A stretch of DNA of 64,000 nucleotides from Alteraquisediminimonas sediminicola (GCF_019740335.1 NZ_JAHXZS010000005.1:124001-188000); one strand, 5' to 3'; counted from the stretch's first letter, positions 21,033 through 32,362 are shown. Made by a program: numbers and translations. Notes: a model not told the origin generated them from the letters alone.

Positions 21033-22028
21033 ATGACTGATACCCTTGCCACTATCGCCCTTTCCATCAACGGCGACGCGCGCCATGTGCCGACCGGCAC
21101 GACGCTTGCCGGACTGGCCGCCTTGCTTGAACTCGATCCGGCCAAGATCGCCGTTGAACGCAATCTCGAAATCGTGCCGCGCTCGACCTATGCGGATGTG
21201 GCGCTGGCGGATGGGGATCAGCTCGAAATCGTGCATTTTGTTGGCGGTGGCGATCATGCGGATGATAGCTGGACAGTGGCGGGCCGGACATTCCGGTCGC
21301 GATTGATCGTCGGGACCGGGAAATATAAGGATTTTGCCCAGAATGCCGCCGCCGTTGCGGCGTCAGGCGCGGAAATCGTCACCGTGGCGGTGCGGCGGGT
21401 CAATATTTCCGATCCCAAGGCGCCGATGTTGACGGATTTTATCGATCCCAAGAAGATCACCTATCTGCCGAATACGGCGGGCTGTTTTACTGCCGATGAC
21501 GCGATCCGCACGTTGCGGCTGGCGCGCGAGGCGGGCGGCTGGGATTTGGTGAAGCTGGAAGTCCTGGGCGAGGCGAAGACGCTGTACCCGGACATGGTGG
21601 AAACATTGCGGGCGACCGAAGTGCTGGCCAAGGAAGGCTTTTTGCCGATGGTCTATTGCGCGGATGATCCCATCATGGCGAAACGGCTCGAAAATGTCGG
21701 CGCGGTCGCGATCATGCCATTGGGCGCGCCGATCGGATCGGGCCTTGGCATCCAGAATGAGGTGATGATCCGCCTGATCGTCGAGGGTGCATCGGTGCCG
21801 GTGCTGGTCGATGCGGGCGTTGGCACCGCGTCGGATGCGGCGGCCGCGATGGAACTGGGCTGCGAGGGCGTGTTGATGAACACCGCGATTGCCGAAGCCG
21901 GAGACCCGATCATGATGGCCACCGCAATGCGCCATGCGGTCGAGGCCGGTCGCCTTGCCTATCGCGCCGGGCGCATGGGCAAAAGGCGCTATGCCGACCC
22001 CTCCAGCCCATTGGCCGGGTTGATTTAA
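21033..22028 (+). CDS. thiG: ThiS-ThiG fusion: sulfur carrier and thiazole synthase in one chain
   Basis: This protein makes the thiazole phosphate of thiamine. Residues 1-73 are a ThiS beta-grasp domain ending in FVGGG (71-73). A short acidic linker (DHADD) follows, then ThiG from about residue 79, with VGTGKYKD, the Schiff-base lysine in LVKLEVLG (K174) and [10 protein letters not shown] plus [20 protein letters not shown]. The start used is [11 protein letters not shown] at 21033; the frame is open from 20997. In separate ThiS proteins the Gly-Gly must be the free C-terminus for adenylation, which it is not here. No other thi gene is in the window. The stop is seven bases from the convergent gene at 22036. 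Confidence 0.95.
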   Translation: MTDTLATIALSINGDARHVPTGTTLAGLAALLELDPAKIAVERNLEIVPRSTYADVALADGDQLEIVHFVGGGDHADDSWTVAGRTFRSRLIVGTGKYKDFAQNAAAVAASGAEIVTVAVRRVNISDPKAPMLTDFIDPKKITYLPNTAGCFTADDAIRTLRLAREAGGWDLVKLEVLGEAKTLYPDMVETLRATEVLAKEGFLPMVYCADDPIMAKRLENVGAVAIMPLGAPIGSGLGIQNEVMIRLIVEGASVPVLVDAGVGTASDAAAAMELGCEGVLMNTAIAEAGDPIMMATAMRHAVEAGRLAYRAGRMGKRRYADPSSPLAGLI

Positions 22029-22035
22029 GACCGCG

Positions 22036-22452
22036 TCAGGCCGCGGGCTGGGGAGGGATCTTGGCCATTTCGCGTTCGAACATCGCGAGGTCGAAATAAT
22101 CGCGCCATGCGGCGATCTTGCCGTCGCGGATCTCGAAGATGCCCGCGATCGGGAAGCCCACCCAGACGCCGTTGAAACATAAGCGGTCGGTGCGTTCGTT
22201 CATCACGATATTGCCGGTTGCGACCTGATGATGGACTTGCCAATCGCACGCTTCGAATGGCGGGAAACCAGCTATAAAGGCCATGGCGGCTTGCTTGCCG
22301 ATGATCGGATCCATCGGGATATTGTGATAGAATACATCATCCGCCAGCAACGCGCAGATCCCATCCATATCAACCCGATTCCATGCCGCCACAAAGGCCG
22401 TGACGATATCGGATGCGGTGCTGGATACGGTGTCGGATGCGGTGCTATCCAT
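22036..22452 (-). CDS. Limonene-1,2-epoxide hydrolase-like / SnoaL-fold protein
   Basis: This 138-residue cone-fold protein resembles limonene-1,2-epoxide hydrolases. IVTAFVAAWNRVDMDGI opens the fold, and the LEH catalytic Arg-x-Asp pair is visible in NERTDR (R87, D89), with a later acidic WRDYFD (D118/D121) that could complete the triad. Real substrate and activity are unknown, because many proteins of this fold only bind small molecules. The start at 22452 has AAGGGGG nine bases upstream; an in-frame ATG at 22485 would add 11 residues. The repeated SDTVSSTASD sequence at the N-terminus is low in complexity. Confidence 0.72.
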   Translation of the reverse strand: MDSTASDTVSSTASDIVTAFVAAWNRVDMDGICALLADDVFYHNIPMDPIIGKQAAMAFIAGFPPFEACDWQVHHQVATGNIVMNERTDRLCFNGVWVGFPIAGIFEIRDGKIAAWRDYFDLAMFEREMAKIPPQPAA

Positions 22453-22510
22453 GATGTGATCCCCCTTGCCCTTGCTGGACGTCATGTGTGCGGATTCAGC
22501 CGCACAGATT

Positions 22511-22915
22511 TTAGGGTAATTTTCCACAATCGCCGATGCGGCGCAACTCGGCGCTATAGGAAAAGGGCAGACCATTGGCGATGCCCTGTGTTTCAAGCCG
22601 GACCAGACGCGGGGTTTCGAAATGCAAAACCGACCGGCCCCAGCCCTTGGCCGCGCAGGTGTAATGGACCGTCAGGCCCATCGGGTTTTGGGCAAGAACT
22701 GTCTGGATGCAATGGCTGCCCGGATGTTCGCGACGCAATAATATGGCCGGATCAGTGACGCAGATCGCGACCGGCTGTGGATGCGCGGTGGGGCCGAATT
22801 CGCGGACCTGATATTGCCCCGGTTCGAACCGGCTATCGGCGCTGGCGACGCCGGGGAGGACATGCAACGCAACAATCAGGGCCAAGGCGGCAAGTCTGCG
22901 AGCGGATTTCAACAT
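22511..22915 (-). CDS. Secreted DUF3617-like protein
   Basis: This 134-residue exported protein has a classical signal peptide (basic LKSARR, hydrophobic AALALIVALHVL, cleavage near VASA-DS). The mature part begins RFEPGQYQVREFG and contains four cysteines, including AICVTD and HYTCAAKGWG, then a beta-rich end. The pattern recalls DUF3617 periplasmic proteins, whose function is not established. The start at 22915 has GAGGGG close by. It lies downstream of hslO on the same strand with a 31-base gap and may be read from the arg transcript. Confidence 0.65.
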   Translation of the reverse strand: MLKSARRLAALALIVALHVLPGVASADSRFEPGQYQVREFGPTAHPQPVAICVTDPAILLRREHPGSHCIQTVLAQNPMGLTVHYTCAAKGWGRSVLHFETPRLVRLETQGIANGLPFSYSAELRRIGDCGKLP

Positions 22916-22946
22916 CTTCCCCTCCCTCTGCGCCGCATGATCCGGA

Positions 22947-23846
22947 TCAAAGCTCTGCGGCGACAATCGGGAAAAGCTTGGCGCAAAAGGCGCAGTCGAC
23001 GCCGATGATGCCCTGTTCATCGGCCATGTGTGCGCGTTCTTCTGCCGGGAAGCGGCTGAGCACGCCCTTGTAATATTCGAGCGTGCAGCGGCAGCCGCGC
23101 TTGATCTCCACGGTCGGGAGGATGTGGACCTGTTCCTCGTTGAACAAGCGCCACAACAAGAGGTCGGGCGCGACCCGGTCGTCGATCAATTCGGCGGGCG
23201 AGACGGTCAGCGCCAGCGCCTCGACATCGGACCAGCCGGGGTGGTTATCATCGACATGCAGGCGGGTGCGGCCTTCTTCGCCTTCCGGCAGATATTGCAT
23301 CAACAGGCCGCCAGCGAGATTGCCGGTTTCGCCCTGCACATCCGCCGCGATGCGGACGAGGCTCGGTAATTGTTCGCTTTGCGCGAAATAGCTCTGCGCC
23401 GCATCGGCGAGCGATGCGCCCTCCAGCGGGACGATGCCCTGATAACGTTCGCCGGACACGATCTGATCGAAGGTGATGGCGAGATAGCCCTTGCCGAACA
23501 GGCCGAATAAAGACGGCGTCGGGCCGATTTCGGCGAGGCGTTCGTCATCATGCTGGATATAGCCGCGCAATTCGCCATTGCGATAATCGCACACCAACAG
23601 GCTGACGATCCCGCCTTCGGACTGGGCCTGCACGGTGAGCTGGCCTTCTTCTTCCTTCAGCAACGACCCCAACAAGGCGGTGAGGACCAAGGCCTCGGCC
23701 AGCAGCTTTGCAATGACCGGGGGGTAATTATGGTGCGACAGGATGAGGTCGAGCGTATCCGACAGCTTGACCACGCGCCCACGCGCATTGCGCGCCGGGA
23801 TAGTGAAGCCGAGCGCCACATTATGCGCAGGCGCGGGACTGGTCAT
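22947..23846 (-). CDS. hslO: Redox-regulated molecular chaperone Hsp33
   Basis: Hsp33 is a holdase switched on when oxidative stress releases zinc from four C-terminal cysteines. The 299-residue protein has the long N-terminal domain and the full CxC plus CxxC set (GCRCTLEYY and DCAFCAKLF near the end). The frame opens at 23864, but [14 protein letters not shown] at 23846 overlaps the argF stop in ATGA, so translation should be coupled to argF. The order argD-argF-hslO recurs in alphaproteobacteria. Confidence 0.95.
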   Translation of the reverse strand: MTSPAPAHNVALGFTIPARNARGRVVKLSDTLDLILSHHNYPPVIAKLLAEALVLTALLGSLLKEEEGQLTVQAQSEGGIVSLLVCDYRNGELRGYIQHDDERLAEIGPTPSLFGLFGKGYLAITFDQIVSGERYQGIVPLEGASLADAAQSYFAQSEQLPSLVRIAADVQGETGNLAGGLLMQYLPEGEEGRTRLHVDDNHPGWSDVEALALTVSPAELIDDRVAPDLLLWRLFNEEQVHILPTVEIKRGCRCTLEYYKGVLSRFPAEERAHMADEQGIIGVDCAFCAKLFPIVAAEL

Positions 23847-24772
23847 CCGAGCAACCCGAAGCACCAGAGCAGGATCGATTTTTGGGCGTGGAGGCGGTTT
23901 TCGGCCTCATCCCAGATCACCGATTGCGGGCCGTCGATCACCTCTGCCGTCACTTCTTCCCCGCGATGGGCGGGCAGGCAGTGGAGGAACAGGGCGTCGG
24001 GCTTGGCCTTGGCCATCAGCGCGGTCGTCACCTGATAGGGCATCATCGCCGCGAGCTTGGCCTCGGCATGGGCCTGACCCATGGAAATCCAGGTATCGGT
24101 GACGACGATGTCCGCGTCCTTCACCGCTTCCAACGGATCGCGGGTCAGGGAGAAATTGGCATCATGCTGTGCGGTGAAGTCCGGATCGGGATCATAGCCT
24201 TCCGGACAGGCGGCCATGACCGAGAAGCCGAGCAAGGCTCCGGCCTCGATGATCGAATGGAGGACGTTGTTGCCATCGCCCAGCCATGCCCATTTCAGGC
24301 CCGGCAGCGACTTGCCATGTTCGATCACGGTCAGCAGATCGGCCATGATCTGGCAGGGGTGGCTGAGATCGGTCAGGCCGTTGATGATCGGGATGGAACC
24401 GGTTTCGGCCATGGTCACGACCTTGGCATGATCATCGGTCCGCAACATCACGCCATCGACCATGCGCGACAGCACCTGTGCAGTATCCGAAATCGGTTCG
24501 CCCCGGCCAAGTTGCATCGAGCCTGCGTCCATCACCATCGGCGTGCCGCCCAATTGGCGCATCGCCATATCGAACGATACGCGGGTGCGGGTCGAATTTT
24601 TCTCGAAGATCATCGCCAAGGTGCGGCCCGCAAGCGGCGCATCCGCATCGGGCGTGCCTTTGGGGAGGCCGCGTCGCGCCGCTTTGCGGTCAATCGCGTC
24701 ATTCAGCATCAATGCGATGGCGTCGCCGCCCGCATCCGACAGGTTCAGAAAATGGCGATGCGGCGTTGTCAT
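23843..24772 (-). CDS. argF: Ornithine carbamoyltransferase
   Basis: The enzyme forms citrulline from ornithine and carbamoyl phosphate in arginine synthesis. The 309-residue protein shows the carbamoyl-phosphate loop NSTRTRVSF, the [12 protein letters not shown] segment, the [11 protein letters not shown] ornithine-side motif and the catalytic [11 protein letters not shown]. The start overlaps the argD stop (ATGA at 24769-24772) and the stop overlaps hslO. Confidence 0.97.
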   Translation of the reverse strand: MTTPHRHFLNLSDAGGDAIALMLNDAIDRKAARRGLPKGTPDADAPLAGRTLAMIFEKNSTRTRVSFDMAMRQLGGTPMVMDAGSMQLGRGEPISDTAQVLSRMVDGVMLRTDDHAKVVTMAETGSIPIINGLTDLSHPCQIMADLLTVIEHGKSLPGLKWAWLGDGNNVLHSIIEAGALLGFSVMAACPEGYDPDPDFTAQHDANFSLTRDPLEAVKDADIVVTDTWISMGQAHAEAKLAAMMPYQVTTALMAKAKPDALFLHCLPAHRGEEVTAEVIDGPQSVIWDEAENRLHAQKSILLWCFGLLG

Positions 24773-25953
24773 GCGGCGACCTCATAATCCCGCGCGGCGG
24801 CGGAGATTTTCTCGATGGCTTCGGCGATATGGCTTTCGTCGATGATCAGCGGCGGCAGGATGCGGACGACATTTTCGCCCGCGCCGACCGTCAACAGGCC
24901 ATGATTATCGCGCAAATGGGCGACAAAGGCACGGCAATCGACCTTGAGCTTGAGGCCGAGCATCAAGCCCATGCCGCGTACTTCTTCGAACAGATCGTCA
25001 TGATTCGGGATGAGCTGTTCCAGCGAGGACCGGAGCCGGTCGCCCATCGCCTTGACGTTGGTAAAGAAGCTCGGCTCCAGCATCACGTCCAGCACCGCCT
25101 CGCCCGCCGCCATCGCGAGCGGATTGCCGCCATAGGTCGAGCCATGGGTGCCCGCGACCATGCCCTTGGCGGCATGTTCGGTCGCGAGACACGCGCCGAG
25201 CGGGAAGCCCGAGCCAATGCCCTTGGCCACGGCCATGATATCGGGCGTGACGCCATATTGTTCATGCGCGAAGAAGGTGCCGGTCCGGCCATAGCCGCAC
25301 TGGACCTCATCCAAGATCAGCATCAACCCGTTTTCATCAGCGAGATCGCGCAATGCCTTAAGGAATGCGGGGGTGGCTGGTTTCAGCCCGCCTTCGCCCT
25401 GAATCGGTTCGATCAGGAAACCGGCAGTGGTCTCGTCCATCGCCGCCTTCACCGCATCAAGATCGCCAAATTCAACGACCTTGAAGCCGGGTAGCAAAGG
25501 TTCGAACCCGTCGCGCATCTTTGGCTGGTTGGTCGCCGAAATCGTGCCGAGCGTGCGGCCATGAAAGGCGTTGGAAAAGGTGATGAGGGTGAAGCGTTCC
25601 GGATTGCCATTGGCATAATGGAAACGCCGCGCCGTCTTGATCGCGCATTCCACCGCTTCCGCGCCGGAATTGGTGAAAAACACGGTGTCGGCGAAGCTGT
25701 TGTCCACCAGCCGTTGCGCCAGATGTTCACCCTGTGGCGAGCCATAAAGGTTCGACACATGCATCAGGGTCGCTGCCTGATCGGCAATCGCCTTGACGAG
25801 ATGGGGATGGCCATGGCCCAATGCGTTGACGGCGATGCCGCTCGCGAAATCAAGGAAACGCCGACCGTCCTCGCCAATCAGATAGCAGCCTTCGCCTCGG
25901 ACCGGACGCACGCCGCACCGCGGGTAAACCGGCATCAGCGGGGTAATGGTCAT
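24769..25953 (-). CDS. argD: Acetylornithine aminotransferase
   Basis: This PLP-dependent class III aminotransferase converts N-acetylglutamate semialdehyde to N-acetylornithine; the family often also serves as DapC. The 394-residue protein contains [30 protein letters not shown] and the PLP lysine segment [23 protein letters not shown] lies upstream of the ATG at 25953. It is the first gene of argD-argF-hslO. The gap to the convergently placed purN end holds the purN terminator. Confidence 0.97.
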   Translation of the reverse strand: MTITPLMPVYPRCGVRPVRGEGCYLIGEDGRRFLDFASGIAVNALGHGHPHLVKAIADQAATLMHVSNLYGSPQGEHLAQRLVDNSFADTVFFTNSGAEAVECAIKTARRFHYANGNPERFTLITFSNAFHGRTLGTISATNQPKMRDGFEPLLPGFKVVEFGDLDAVKAAMDETTAGFLIEPIQGEGGLKPATPAFLKALRDLADENGLMLILDEVQCGYGRTGTFFAHEQYGVTPDIMAVAKGIGSGFPLGACLATEHAAKGMVAGTHGSTYGGNPLAMAAGEAVLDVMLEPSFFTNVKAMGDRLRSSLEQLIPNHDDLFEEVRGMGLMLGLKLKVDCRAFVAHLRDNHGLLTVGAGENVVRILPPLIIDESHIAEAIEKISAAARDYEVAA

Positions 25954-26006
25954 GGCAAAATTTCCTTTCTGACGAAATCTAACGGAAAACAGACGTCCTG
26001 TGTTGC

Positions 26007-26035
26007 AAAAGAAAAAGGCGACCCTGTTGGTCGCC
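26007..26035 (-). terminator. Rho-independent terminator of purM-purN
   Basis: Read on the minus strand, GGCGACC (26035-26029), the five-base loop AACAG and GGTCGCC (26023-26017) form a perfect 7-bp stem. A T-rich tract, TTTTTCTTTT, follows. It lies 35 bases beyond the purN stop and upstream of argD, isolating the two minus-strand units. Confidence 0.9.
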
Positions 26036-26070
26036 TTGGCCCGCCCTATACAAAGTCGGGGGCTATGGCG

Positions 26071-26676
26071 TCAACCTTGGGCGGATTCTCGTCGCACGAA
26101 CGCGGCCAAGGTGCGCGCATATAGCTGATGCTCGGCAATCAGCACGCGGTCGGCAAGGCTATCCGCCGTGTCATCAGCGAGGATCGCGACTTCGGTCTGG
26201 CCCAGCACCGGGCCATCGTCCAATTCAGCCGTGACCACATGGACCGAACAGCCGCCGACCTTGTCGCCCGCGGCCAGCGCCCGTTCATGGGTGTGTAGTC
26301 CCTTGTACTTCGGCAACAGGCTCGGGTGGATGTTGATCATCCGCTGTGCCCAACCAGACACGAACTCCGGCGAGAGCAGGCGCATATAGCCCGCGAGCGC
26401 GACAAATTCGACCCCGGCCTTGCGCAGTTCGGCATCGATAATGGCATCGAATTCGGCGCGTTTCATGCCCTTATGGCTGTGCGCGAATGTGGCAATGCCC
26501 TCGGCCTTGGCCAGCACCAGCCCTTTGGCATCCGGATCATTCGCCGCGACCAGCACGATTTCATAGGGACAATCCGGGTGTTTGGCGGCGTATAGCAACG
26601 CCGCCATGTTCGACCCGCGCCCGGAGATCAGGACGCCGACTTTGGCCCGCTTGTTATTCACCCCAGTCTTATTCAC
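26071..26676 (-). CDS. purN: Phosphoribosylglycinamide formyltransferase
   Basis: The enzyme transfers a formyl group from 10-formyl-THF to GAR in purine synthesis. The core [16 protein letters not shown], the catalytic [13 protein letters not shown] and LDDGPVLGQ (Asp) are all visible. There is no ATG close to the conserved core. GTG at 26676 (201 residues) overlaps the purM stop by eight bases, and GTG at 26661 (196 residues) begins just after it. Both give normal family N-termini, and I cannot separate them by SD strength. Translation coupling to purM is likely either way. Confidence 0.94.
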   Translation of the reverse strand: MNKTGVNNKRAKVGVLISGRGSNMAALLYAAKHPDCPYEIVLVAANDPDAKGLVLAKAEGIATFAHSHKGMKRAEFDAIIDAELRKAGVEFVALAGYMRLLSPEFVSGWAQRMINIHPSLLPKYKGLHTHERALAAGDKVGGCSVHVVTAELDDGPVLGQTEVAILADDTADSLADRVLIAEHQLYARTLAAFVRRESAQG

Positions 26677-27775
26677 AATGCGTGGCGGTCCAGTTGCCCC
26701 GGCCACCCCAAGTTTCATCCGAGCCGGAGACGGTGCAGCCCTTCGGCCCTTCGGTAATATGACCGATGCGATGCACGGTTTCGCCCGCAGCTTCGAGTGC
26801 GGCGGTGACATCCGCGACATCGTCCGCCGCCACCACAACCGCCATGCCGACGCCGCAGTTGAAGGTGCGGGCCATTTCGCCCGGTTCGATATTGCCCTGC
26901 GCCTGCAGGAACGCCATCAGCCGGGGCTGCGGCCATGCATCGGCATCAACATAGGCATGAAGATGGGCCGGGAGGACGCGGGGGAGGTTTTCGAGCAGAC
27001 CGCCGCCGGTGATGTGCGCCATCGCGTGAATTTTACCGGCGCGAACCTGCGGCAGCAGCGACTTCACATAAATGCGAGTCGGCGCCATCAGCGCATCAAT
27101 CAGCAGCACGTCCTGATTGAACAGGGCCGGACGGTCGAGCTTCCAGCCCTTGTCGGTCGCGAGGCGGCGCACCAGCGAGAAACCGTTGGAATGCACGCCG
27201 GAAGACGCGAGGCCGAGAATCACATCGCCTGCGGCCACCTTATCGGCAGTCAACACCTGCGAGCGCTCCACCGCGCCGACGCAGAAGCCCGCGAGATCGT
27301 AATCACCCTCGGCATACATGCCCGGCATTTCCGCCGTTTCGCCGCCGATCAACGCGCAGCCCGCTTGGATGCAGCCTGCCGCGATACTGGCGACAACCGA
27401 TTCGGCGACGACATTATCGAGCTTGCCGCTCGCGTAATAATCGAGGAAGAACAATGGCTCCGCGCCCTGCACGATCAGATCGTTCGCGCACATCGCGACG
27501 AGATCGATGCCGACGCCTTCATGGCGACCGGATTCGATTGCGAGCTTGAGCTTGGTGCCGACCCCGTCATTGGCCGCGACCAGCAGCGGATCGGTGAAAC
27601 CCGCCGCGCGCAGGTCGAAAAAGCCGCCAAAGCCGCCAAGTTCGGCATCCGCGCCGGGGCGACGGGTCGACTTAGCAAGGGGTGCGATGGCCCGCACCAA
27701 TGCGTTACCGGCGGCGATCGAAACGCCTGCCTTGGCATAGGTGTAGGATTCGGTCGGGGTTTTTTTGCTATCCAT
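26669..27775 (-). CDS. purM: Phosphoribosylformylglycinamidine cyclo-ligase (AIR synthetase)
   Basis: This ATP-dependent enzyme closes the imidazole ring to give AIR. The 368-residue protein has the PurM signatures [42 protein letters not shown] and [13 protein letters not shown]. The frame runs to 27835, but [17 protein letters not shown] at 27775 fits homologues. Divergent from the membrane-anchored gene at 27839 with a 63-base shared promoter gap, it heads the purM-purN unit. Confidence 0.97.
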   Translation of the reverse strand: MDSKKTPTESYTYAKAGVSIAAGNALVRAIAPLAKSTRRPGADAELGGFGGFFDLRAAGFTDPLLVAANDGVGTKLKLAIESGRHEGVGIDLVAMCANDLIVQGAEPLFFLDYYASGKLDNVVAESVVASIAAGCIQAGCALIGGETAEMPGMYAEGDYDLAGFCVGAVERSQVLTADKVAAGDVILGLASSGVHSNGFSLVRRLATDKGWKLDRPALFNQDVLLIDALMAPTRIYVKSLLPQVRAGKIHAMAHITGGGLLENLPRVLPAHLHAYVDADAWPQPRLMAFLQAQGNIEPGEMARTFNCGVGMAVVVAADDVADVTAALEAAGETVHRIGHITEGPKGCTVSGSDETWGGRGNWTATHCE

Positions 27776-27838
27776 TTTTCCGCCGATAGCCATATCGGAC
27801 TTGGAATTCCATGGATAAGTCGCCAAAAGGCGCACGTG

Positions 27839-29107
27839 ATGCTTGCGCCCGCCATTTCAAACCACCAGACGACCTTGCGCGTCGGTGCGTTATTGCGCCG
27901 TTATGGGCTGGTGGCCGTGGCGTTTCTGGCGCTCGCGTTGGGCGCAACCGGCCTGCTGCGCGCCCAAATCGAGGGCACGGACCGCGGCGTGCCGCCGATT
28001 GACAGTTCCGGCAGCTTTGAGGTCACGGGCGTTGTCGTAGACGTAGCGTCAAAATCATCCGAGGCCGCGCGAATCGCTGGCTGGCGCGAAGCGCAGCGCC
28101 GCGCATGGCGCGCGCTTTGGGCCAAGATGAATGGCGGTACCGCCCCGACCCTGTCCGATTCGGCACTGGACGGCATTGTCTCTGCCGTGGTGGTCGAAGA
28201 AGAATTCATCGCGCCGCGCCGTTATATCGCCCGGCTGGGCGTTTTGTTCGACCGCGCGCGCGCCGGACAGTTGCTCGGCATTACCGGGCAGGTCACGCGC
28301 TCTGCGCCGATGCTCGTCTTGCCGGTGCAATGGATCGGCACCACGCCGCAAAGTTTCGAATCCCGCACCGAATGGCAAAAGGCGTGGGCGCGTTTTCGCG
28401 CGGGCAGCAGCCCGATCGATTATGTCCGGCCCACCGGCACCGGGGCGGACCCACTATTGTTGAACGCTGCGCAAAGCGGACGCCCGGGGCGCGGCTGGTG
28501 GCGGATGCTGCTCGATCAATATGGCGCGGCGGATGTGATCATACCGGAAGTGCGGCTGACATGGCATTATCCGGGTGGCCCGGTGATCGGGATATTCACC
28601 GTGCGCCACGGGCCGGATGGGCAGATCATCAGCCGCTTCACCTTGCGTGTCGGCACGGATGCCGCCATCGCCAAGCTGATGGACGAAGGGGTCAAACGGG
28701 TTGATGTCGCGCTGACCCAAGCGATGGCCGAGGGCCGCCTGCATCCCGATCCGTCGCTGATCATCGAACCGGAGCCGACAGCAGAAGAACTGGTCGAGAG
28801 CGCCAATGAACAACTCGTTGATGATGAATTTCAGGTGGTAACACCATCCGCCTCGACCCAAAGCTTCTCGCTTCAGATCGATACGCCGGATTCCGCCTCG
28901 GTTGCCGCCGCCGAAACACAGCTACGCGGCATGTTCGGCGTGCGCAGCCTGAACATGGGATCGCTCGCGATTGGCGGCACATCGGTGTATCGCATCGGCT
29001 ATGATGGCAATCTCGATGCCCTTCGCACCGCGCTCGCGGCACGCGGCTGGCAGGTGGACAGCACCGGCAGCGGCCTCATCATTCGTAAGGCGCGAACAGG
29101 GCAATGA
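27839..29107 (+). CDS. DUF2066-like membrane-anchored protein, coupled to hdaA
   Basis: This 422-residue protein has a single N-terminal hydrophobic segment (about residues 22-41, signal anchor or signal peptide). A region starting [20 protein letters not shown] with [14 protein letters not shown] follows, resembling DUF2066 proteins. The C-terminal end has a small alpha/beta fold with paired repeats ([16 protein letters not shown] and [20 protein letters not shown]). The function is unknown. The same open frame runs back to 26582, but that part is only the complement of purM; AAAGG lies before the ATG at 27839. The stop overlaps hdaA in ATGA, which ties it to the replication regulator. Confidence 0.7.
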   Translation: MLAPAISNHQTTLRVGALLRRYGLVAVAFLALALGATGLLRAQIEGTDRGVPPIDSSGSFEVTGVVVDVASKSSEAARIAGWREAQRRAWRALWAKMNGGTAPTLSDSALDGIVSAVVVEEEFIAPRRYIARLGVLFDRARAGQLLGITGQVTRSAPMLVLPVQWIGTTPQSFESRTEWQKAWARFRAGSSPIDYVRPTGTGADPLLLNAAQSGRPGRGWWRMLLDQYGAADVIIPEVRLTWHYPGGPVIGIFTVRHGPDGQIISRFTLRVGTDAAIAKLMDEGVKRVDVALTQAMAEGRLHPDPSLIIEPEPTAEELVESANEQLVDDEFQVVTPSASTQSFSLQIDTPDSASVAAAETQLRGMFGVRSLNMGSLAIGGTSVYRIGYDGNLDALRTALAARGWQVDSTGSGLIIRKARTGQ

Positions 29108-29718
29108 GCCAGCTCGCTCTGCCGCTGGATTGGCGCCAGTGGAACGAGCCCTTGTCCTTCATTGTCGGTGAAGCGAACCGGCTCGCCGTGCGCTATCTTG
29201 ATCGCCCTGCGATATGGCCGGTGCGGACGGCATTGCTGGTCGGCCCTCGGAAATCTGGCAAGTCTTTATTGGGACGGGCGTTTGCCGCCCGCACCGACGC
29301 ACGCTTAATCGACAATGCGGATAATGTGCCGGAAGAAGAATTGTTCCATGCATGGAACCAGGCACAAGAAACCGGTAAATTCCAGTTGTGGATCGCCAAT
29401 GAGGCCCCGCCCCATTGGCAGGTTTCCCTCCCCGACCTCGCATCACGACTCGCGGCGACGCCGACGGTGACAATTCAATATCCTGACGAGCAATTGCTGA
29501 TCGACATTATCGCTGCGCAGTTGGAACGTCATGGGTTGATAGTCGAGCCTGAGACCCGCGCCTATCTCTCCAGCCGTCTTGAACGCGACTATGTCGCCGC
29601 GGACCGCTTTGTCGATCGCGCCTTGATATTGGCGGCAGGCAAGCAAGGCGCATTCACGATTCCACAGGCGCGCGCAGCGCTCCAAATGGCCACGCCATCC
29701 GTCATCGACCCGTCATAA
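29104..29718 (+). CDS. hdaA: DnaA-inactivating Hda homologue HdaA
   Basis: HdaA works with the DNA-loaded sliding clamp to stimulate DnaA-ATP hydrolysis and so prevent re-initiation of replication. The 204-residue protein starts with the beta-clamp-binding motif QLALPL (residues 3-8). A short AAA+ domain follows, with the Walker A GPRKSGKS (47-54) and a C-terminal lid including a sensor-2-like ADRFVDRAL arginine region. Unlike DnaA it has no DNA-binding domain IV. It overlaps the preceding membrane protein by ATGA and is followed after 15 bases by ppk1. Confidence 0.92.
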   Translation: MSQLALPLDWRQWNEPLSFIVGEANRLAVRYLDRPAIWPVRTALLVGPRKSGKSLLGRAFAARTDARLIDNADNVPEEELFHAWNQAQETGKFQLWIANEAPPHWQVSLPDLASRLAATPTVTIQYPDEQLLIDIIAAQLERHGLIVEPETRAYLSSRLERDYVAADRFVDRALILAAGKQGAFTIPQARAALQMATPSVIDPS

Positions 29719-29733
29719 ATTGCGTGTATAGTC

Positions 29734-31971
29734 ATGAATATGACCGAATCTTCGACACAACGCGCAAATGACAATTCTACCCCTACCACCAGCAGCACCA
29801 ATGGGTTGGCGGACAAAGGTCGCGAAAATACACAGCGATTCATCAACCGGGAACTGAGCTGGCTCGGCTTCAACGAGCGCGTACTGGAAGAGGCCTGCAA
29901 CGAGAACCATCCCTTGTTGGAACGCCTGCGTTTCCTCTCGATTTCGGGCAACAACCTTGATGAGTTCTTCATGGTCCGCGTGGCGGGTCTGGTTGGTCAG
30001 GTGCTGGAAGGGGTCGAAGAACGATCCGCCGATGGGTTAACGCCTGCACGCCAACTGGCCGCGATCTATGAACGCGCCGATGCACTGATGATGGAACAAC
30101 AGCGAGTCTGGCGCGCACTTCGGCTCGACCTTGGATATCAAGGGTTGAGGGTCGTCGGCCTGGACCCACTCGACATTGAGAGCGAAGCTTGGCTTGCAGA
30201 GCATTTCCGCGACCAGATCTTCCCCGTACTGACCCCGCAGGCGCTGGACCCCGCCCACCCCTTTCCGTTCATCCCGAACAAGGGATTGAGCATCATCTTC
30301 GATCTGGTAAGGCTGAGCGATAATGAGCCGATCAAGGAATTGGTGATGGTCCCCGGCACACTCCCGCGCTTTGTGCGGATGCCGGGCACAGAAGGGCGCT
30401 ATATTGCGCTGGAAACGCTCATCATCCGCCATGTCGGGACATTGTTTCCCGGCTATCGCGTTGATGGTCATGGCACATTCCGCATCATCCGCGACAGCGA
30501 TATCGAAGTGGAAGAAGAGGCCGAAGACCTCGTCCGCTTCTTCCGCAGCGCGATCAAGCGGCGGCGACGCGGCCGGGTCATTCGTCTGAAACACACCGCG
30601 AATATGCCGCCTGTGTTGGCCGAATTGATCCGTGATCAACTAGGCAGCCCGGATAGCATCATCACCGAAGTCGACGGCTTTATCGGCATCGCAGACCTCG
30701 CACAATTGGTCGATGAAGACTTGCCGGCACTCAAATTCAAGCCGTTCACCGCCCGTTTCCCGGAACGCATCCGCGAACATGGTGGCGACTGCTTCGCCGC
30801 CATCCGGTCGAAGGACATCGTCGTCCACCACCCTTATGAATCATTCGATGTCGTGCTCGCCTTCCTCGCACAGGCTGCGCAAGATCCCGATGTCATCGCG
30901 ATCAAACAGACGCTGTACCGCGCAGGTAAGCAATCGGCGGTCATTCGCGCGCTGATCGACGCGGCAGAGGCAGGCAAATCGGTGACAGCCGTGGTCGAGC
31001 TGAAGGCCCGTTTCGATGAAGAGCAGAATTTGATGTGGGCAAGTGCGCTTGAGCGCGCAGGCGTGCAGGTCGTCTATGGCTTCATCGAATGGAAAACCCA
31101 CGCCAAGGTTTCAATGGTGGTGCGACGCGAAGGCGATGGCTTCCGCACCTATTGCCACTTCGGGACCGGCAACTACCACCCCATCACGGCCAAGATCTAT
31201 ACCGACATCAGCTTCTTCACCGCCGATCCGCGTGCCGGTCGCGATGCGGCACAGCTCTTCAACTATATCACCGGCTATGTTGAGCCGCATGATATGGAGT
31301 TGCTGACGATCTCGCCCCATGGACTGCGCAATCGCCTGATGGCGCTGATCGATGAGGAAATCGCCCATGTCCGCGCCGGTCGACCCGGTGTCGTCTGGGC
31401 CAAGATGAACTCGCTGGTGGACCCCGCAGTGATCGACAAATTATATGAAGCGAGCAGCGCCGGGGTAGAAGTCGAACTGATCGTGCGCGGTATATGCTGC
31501 CTGCGTCCCGGCGTGGCGGGCCTATCGGACAATATCCGTGTGCGCTCAGTCGTAGGACGCTTCCTCGAACACAGCCGGATCATTTGCACGGGCAATGGCG
31601 CCGCTCTGCCCAATCGCAAGGCAAAGGTATTCATTTCATCCGCCGATTGGATGCCACGCAATTTCGACCGCCGGGTCGAATATTTGCTGCCGATCGAGAA
31701 CCCGACGGTCCATGCGCAGATCCTCGATCAGGTGATGGTCGCCAATCTGATCGACACCGAACAAAGCTGGATTCTGGCATCCGATGGTCATTATGACCGC
31801 GTGGAGGCGACCGCACGGCCCTTCAATCTCCACCATTATTTCATGACCAACCCGTCGCTGTCCGGCCGTGGCGCTTCGCTGCAAAGCAAGAGCAGCGTAC
31901 CCAAGCTCCGCCTGCGCCCCAGCTCGGGACAAAAAGATCAGGCGATCAGCGAAACACCCAATAACGATTAA
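29734..31971 (+). CDS. ppk1: Polyphosphate kinase 1
   Basis: It polymerises ATP gamma-phosphate into polyphosphate. The 745-residue protein has the N domain opening [20 protein letters not shown]. The phospholipase-D-like domains carry the autophosphorylated histidine in EWKTHAKV (about H456) and the second essential histidine in [17 protein letters not shown] lies near the C-terminus. It starts 15 bases after hdaA and probably shares its transcript. Its last 26 bases overlap the convergent gtrA-like gene at 31946. Confidence 0.97.
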   Translation: MNMTESSTQRANDNSTPTTSSTNGLADKGRENTQRFINRELSWLGFNERVLEEACNENHPLLERLRFLSISGNNLDEFFMVRVAGLVGQVLEGVEERSADGLTPARQLAAIYERADALMMEQQRVWRALRLDLGYQGLRVVGLDPLDIESEAWLAEHFRDQIFPVLTPQALDPAHPFPFIPNKGLSIIFDLVRLSDNEPIKELVMVPGTLPRFVRMPGTEGRYIALETLIIRHVGTLFPGYRVDGHGTFRIIRDSDIEVEEEAEDLVRFFRSAIKRRRRGRVIRLKHTANMPPVLAELIRDQLGSPDSIITEVDGFIGIADLAQLVDEDLPALKFKPFTARFPERIREHGGDCFAAIRSKDIVVHHPYESFDVVLAFLAQAAQDPDVIAIKQTLYRAGKQSAVIRALIDAAEAGKSVTAVVELKARFDEEQNLMWASALERAGVQVVYGFIEWKTHAKVSMVVRREGDGFRTYCHFGTGNYHPITAKIYTDISFFTADPRAGRDAAQLFNYITGYVEPHDMELLTISPHGLRNRLMALIDEEIAHVRAGRPGVVWAKMNSLVDPAVIDKLYEASSAGVEVELIVRGICCLRPGVAGLSDNIRVRSVVGRFLEHSRIICTGNGAALPNRKAKVFISSADWMPRNFDRRVEYLLPIENPTVHAQILDQVMVANLIDTEQSWILASDGHYDRVEATARPFNLHHYFMTNPSLSGRGASLQSKSSVPKLRLRPSSGQKDQAISETPNND

Positions 31972-32362
31972 GCGGAAACACCAGCACCGGGGTTACGAAC
32001 ACCAGCAGCGGCACCGGCCACCAGTCGGGGCCGCCAAGCCAGTCGGTCATCAGCCATACCCATAGGCTGTTAAGACCAAGGCCGATCAACGCCACTGCAA
32101 AGAAGCGCGCCGTGATCACTGCTTCGGATGCCGTGCTATTATGGCCCTTGAAGCTCCACCGGCTATGGATCGCATAGCCGGTCATCACGGCAAATAACCA
32201 CGCAATACCATTCGACAATTGCGGATTGATCCCGACCGGATCGGCCAATATCCAATAAATGCCCGCCGCGATAATCGTCACAAACCCGCCGGTCAGGCCA
32301 TAGCGGACGATCTGTGCAAAGACATGATCGGAATGGTGGAGCAGATGCCATAGATGCTTCAT
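31946..32362 (-). CDS. GtrA-like polytopic membrane protein
   Basis: This 138-residue protein has four predicted transmembrane helices ([46 protein letters not shown] and [20 protein letters not shown]). They carry the GtrA/DPMS-like features RYGLTGG at the start and a terminal N-RYWVFR. Family members flip or support transfer of polyprenyl-linked sugars. Its stop lies inside the end of ppk1, so the two converge with a 26-base overlap. No partner glycosyltransferase is adjacent. Confidence 0.85.
   Translation of the reverse strand: MKHLWHLLHHSDHVFAQIVRYGLTGGFVTIIAAGIYWILADPVGINPQLSNGIAWLFAVMTGYAIHSRWSFKGHNSTASEAVITARFFAVALIGLGLNSLWVWLMTDWLGGPDWWPVPLLVFVTPVLVFPLNRYWVFR

Noticed and set aside
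22821-22830. GGTTCGAACC, resembling a tRNA T-loop
   Set aside because: It lies inside the DUF3617-like coding frame and no acceptor, D or anticodon arms can be formed around it.
26582-27838. Upstream extension of the membrane protein that precedes hdaA
   Set aside because: This stretch is the complement of purM. The credible protein starts at 27839, after a ribosome site, with a membrane segment.
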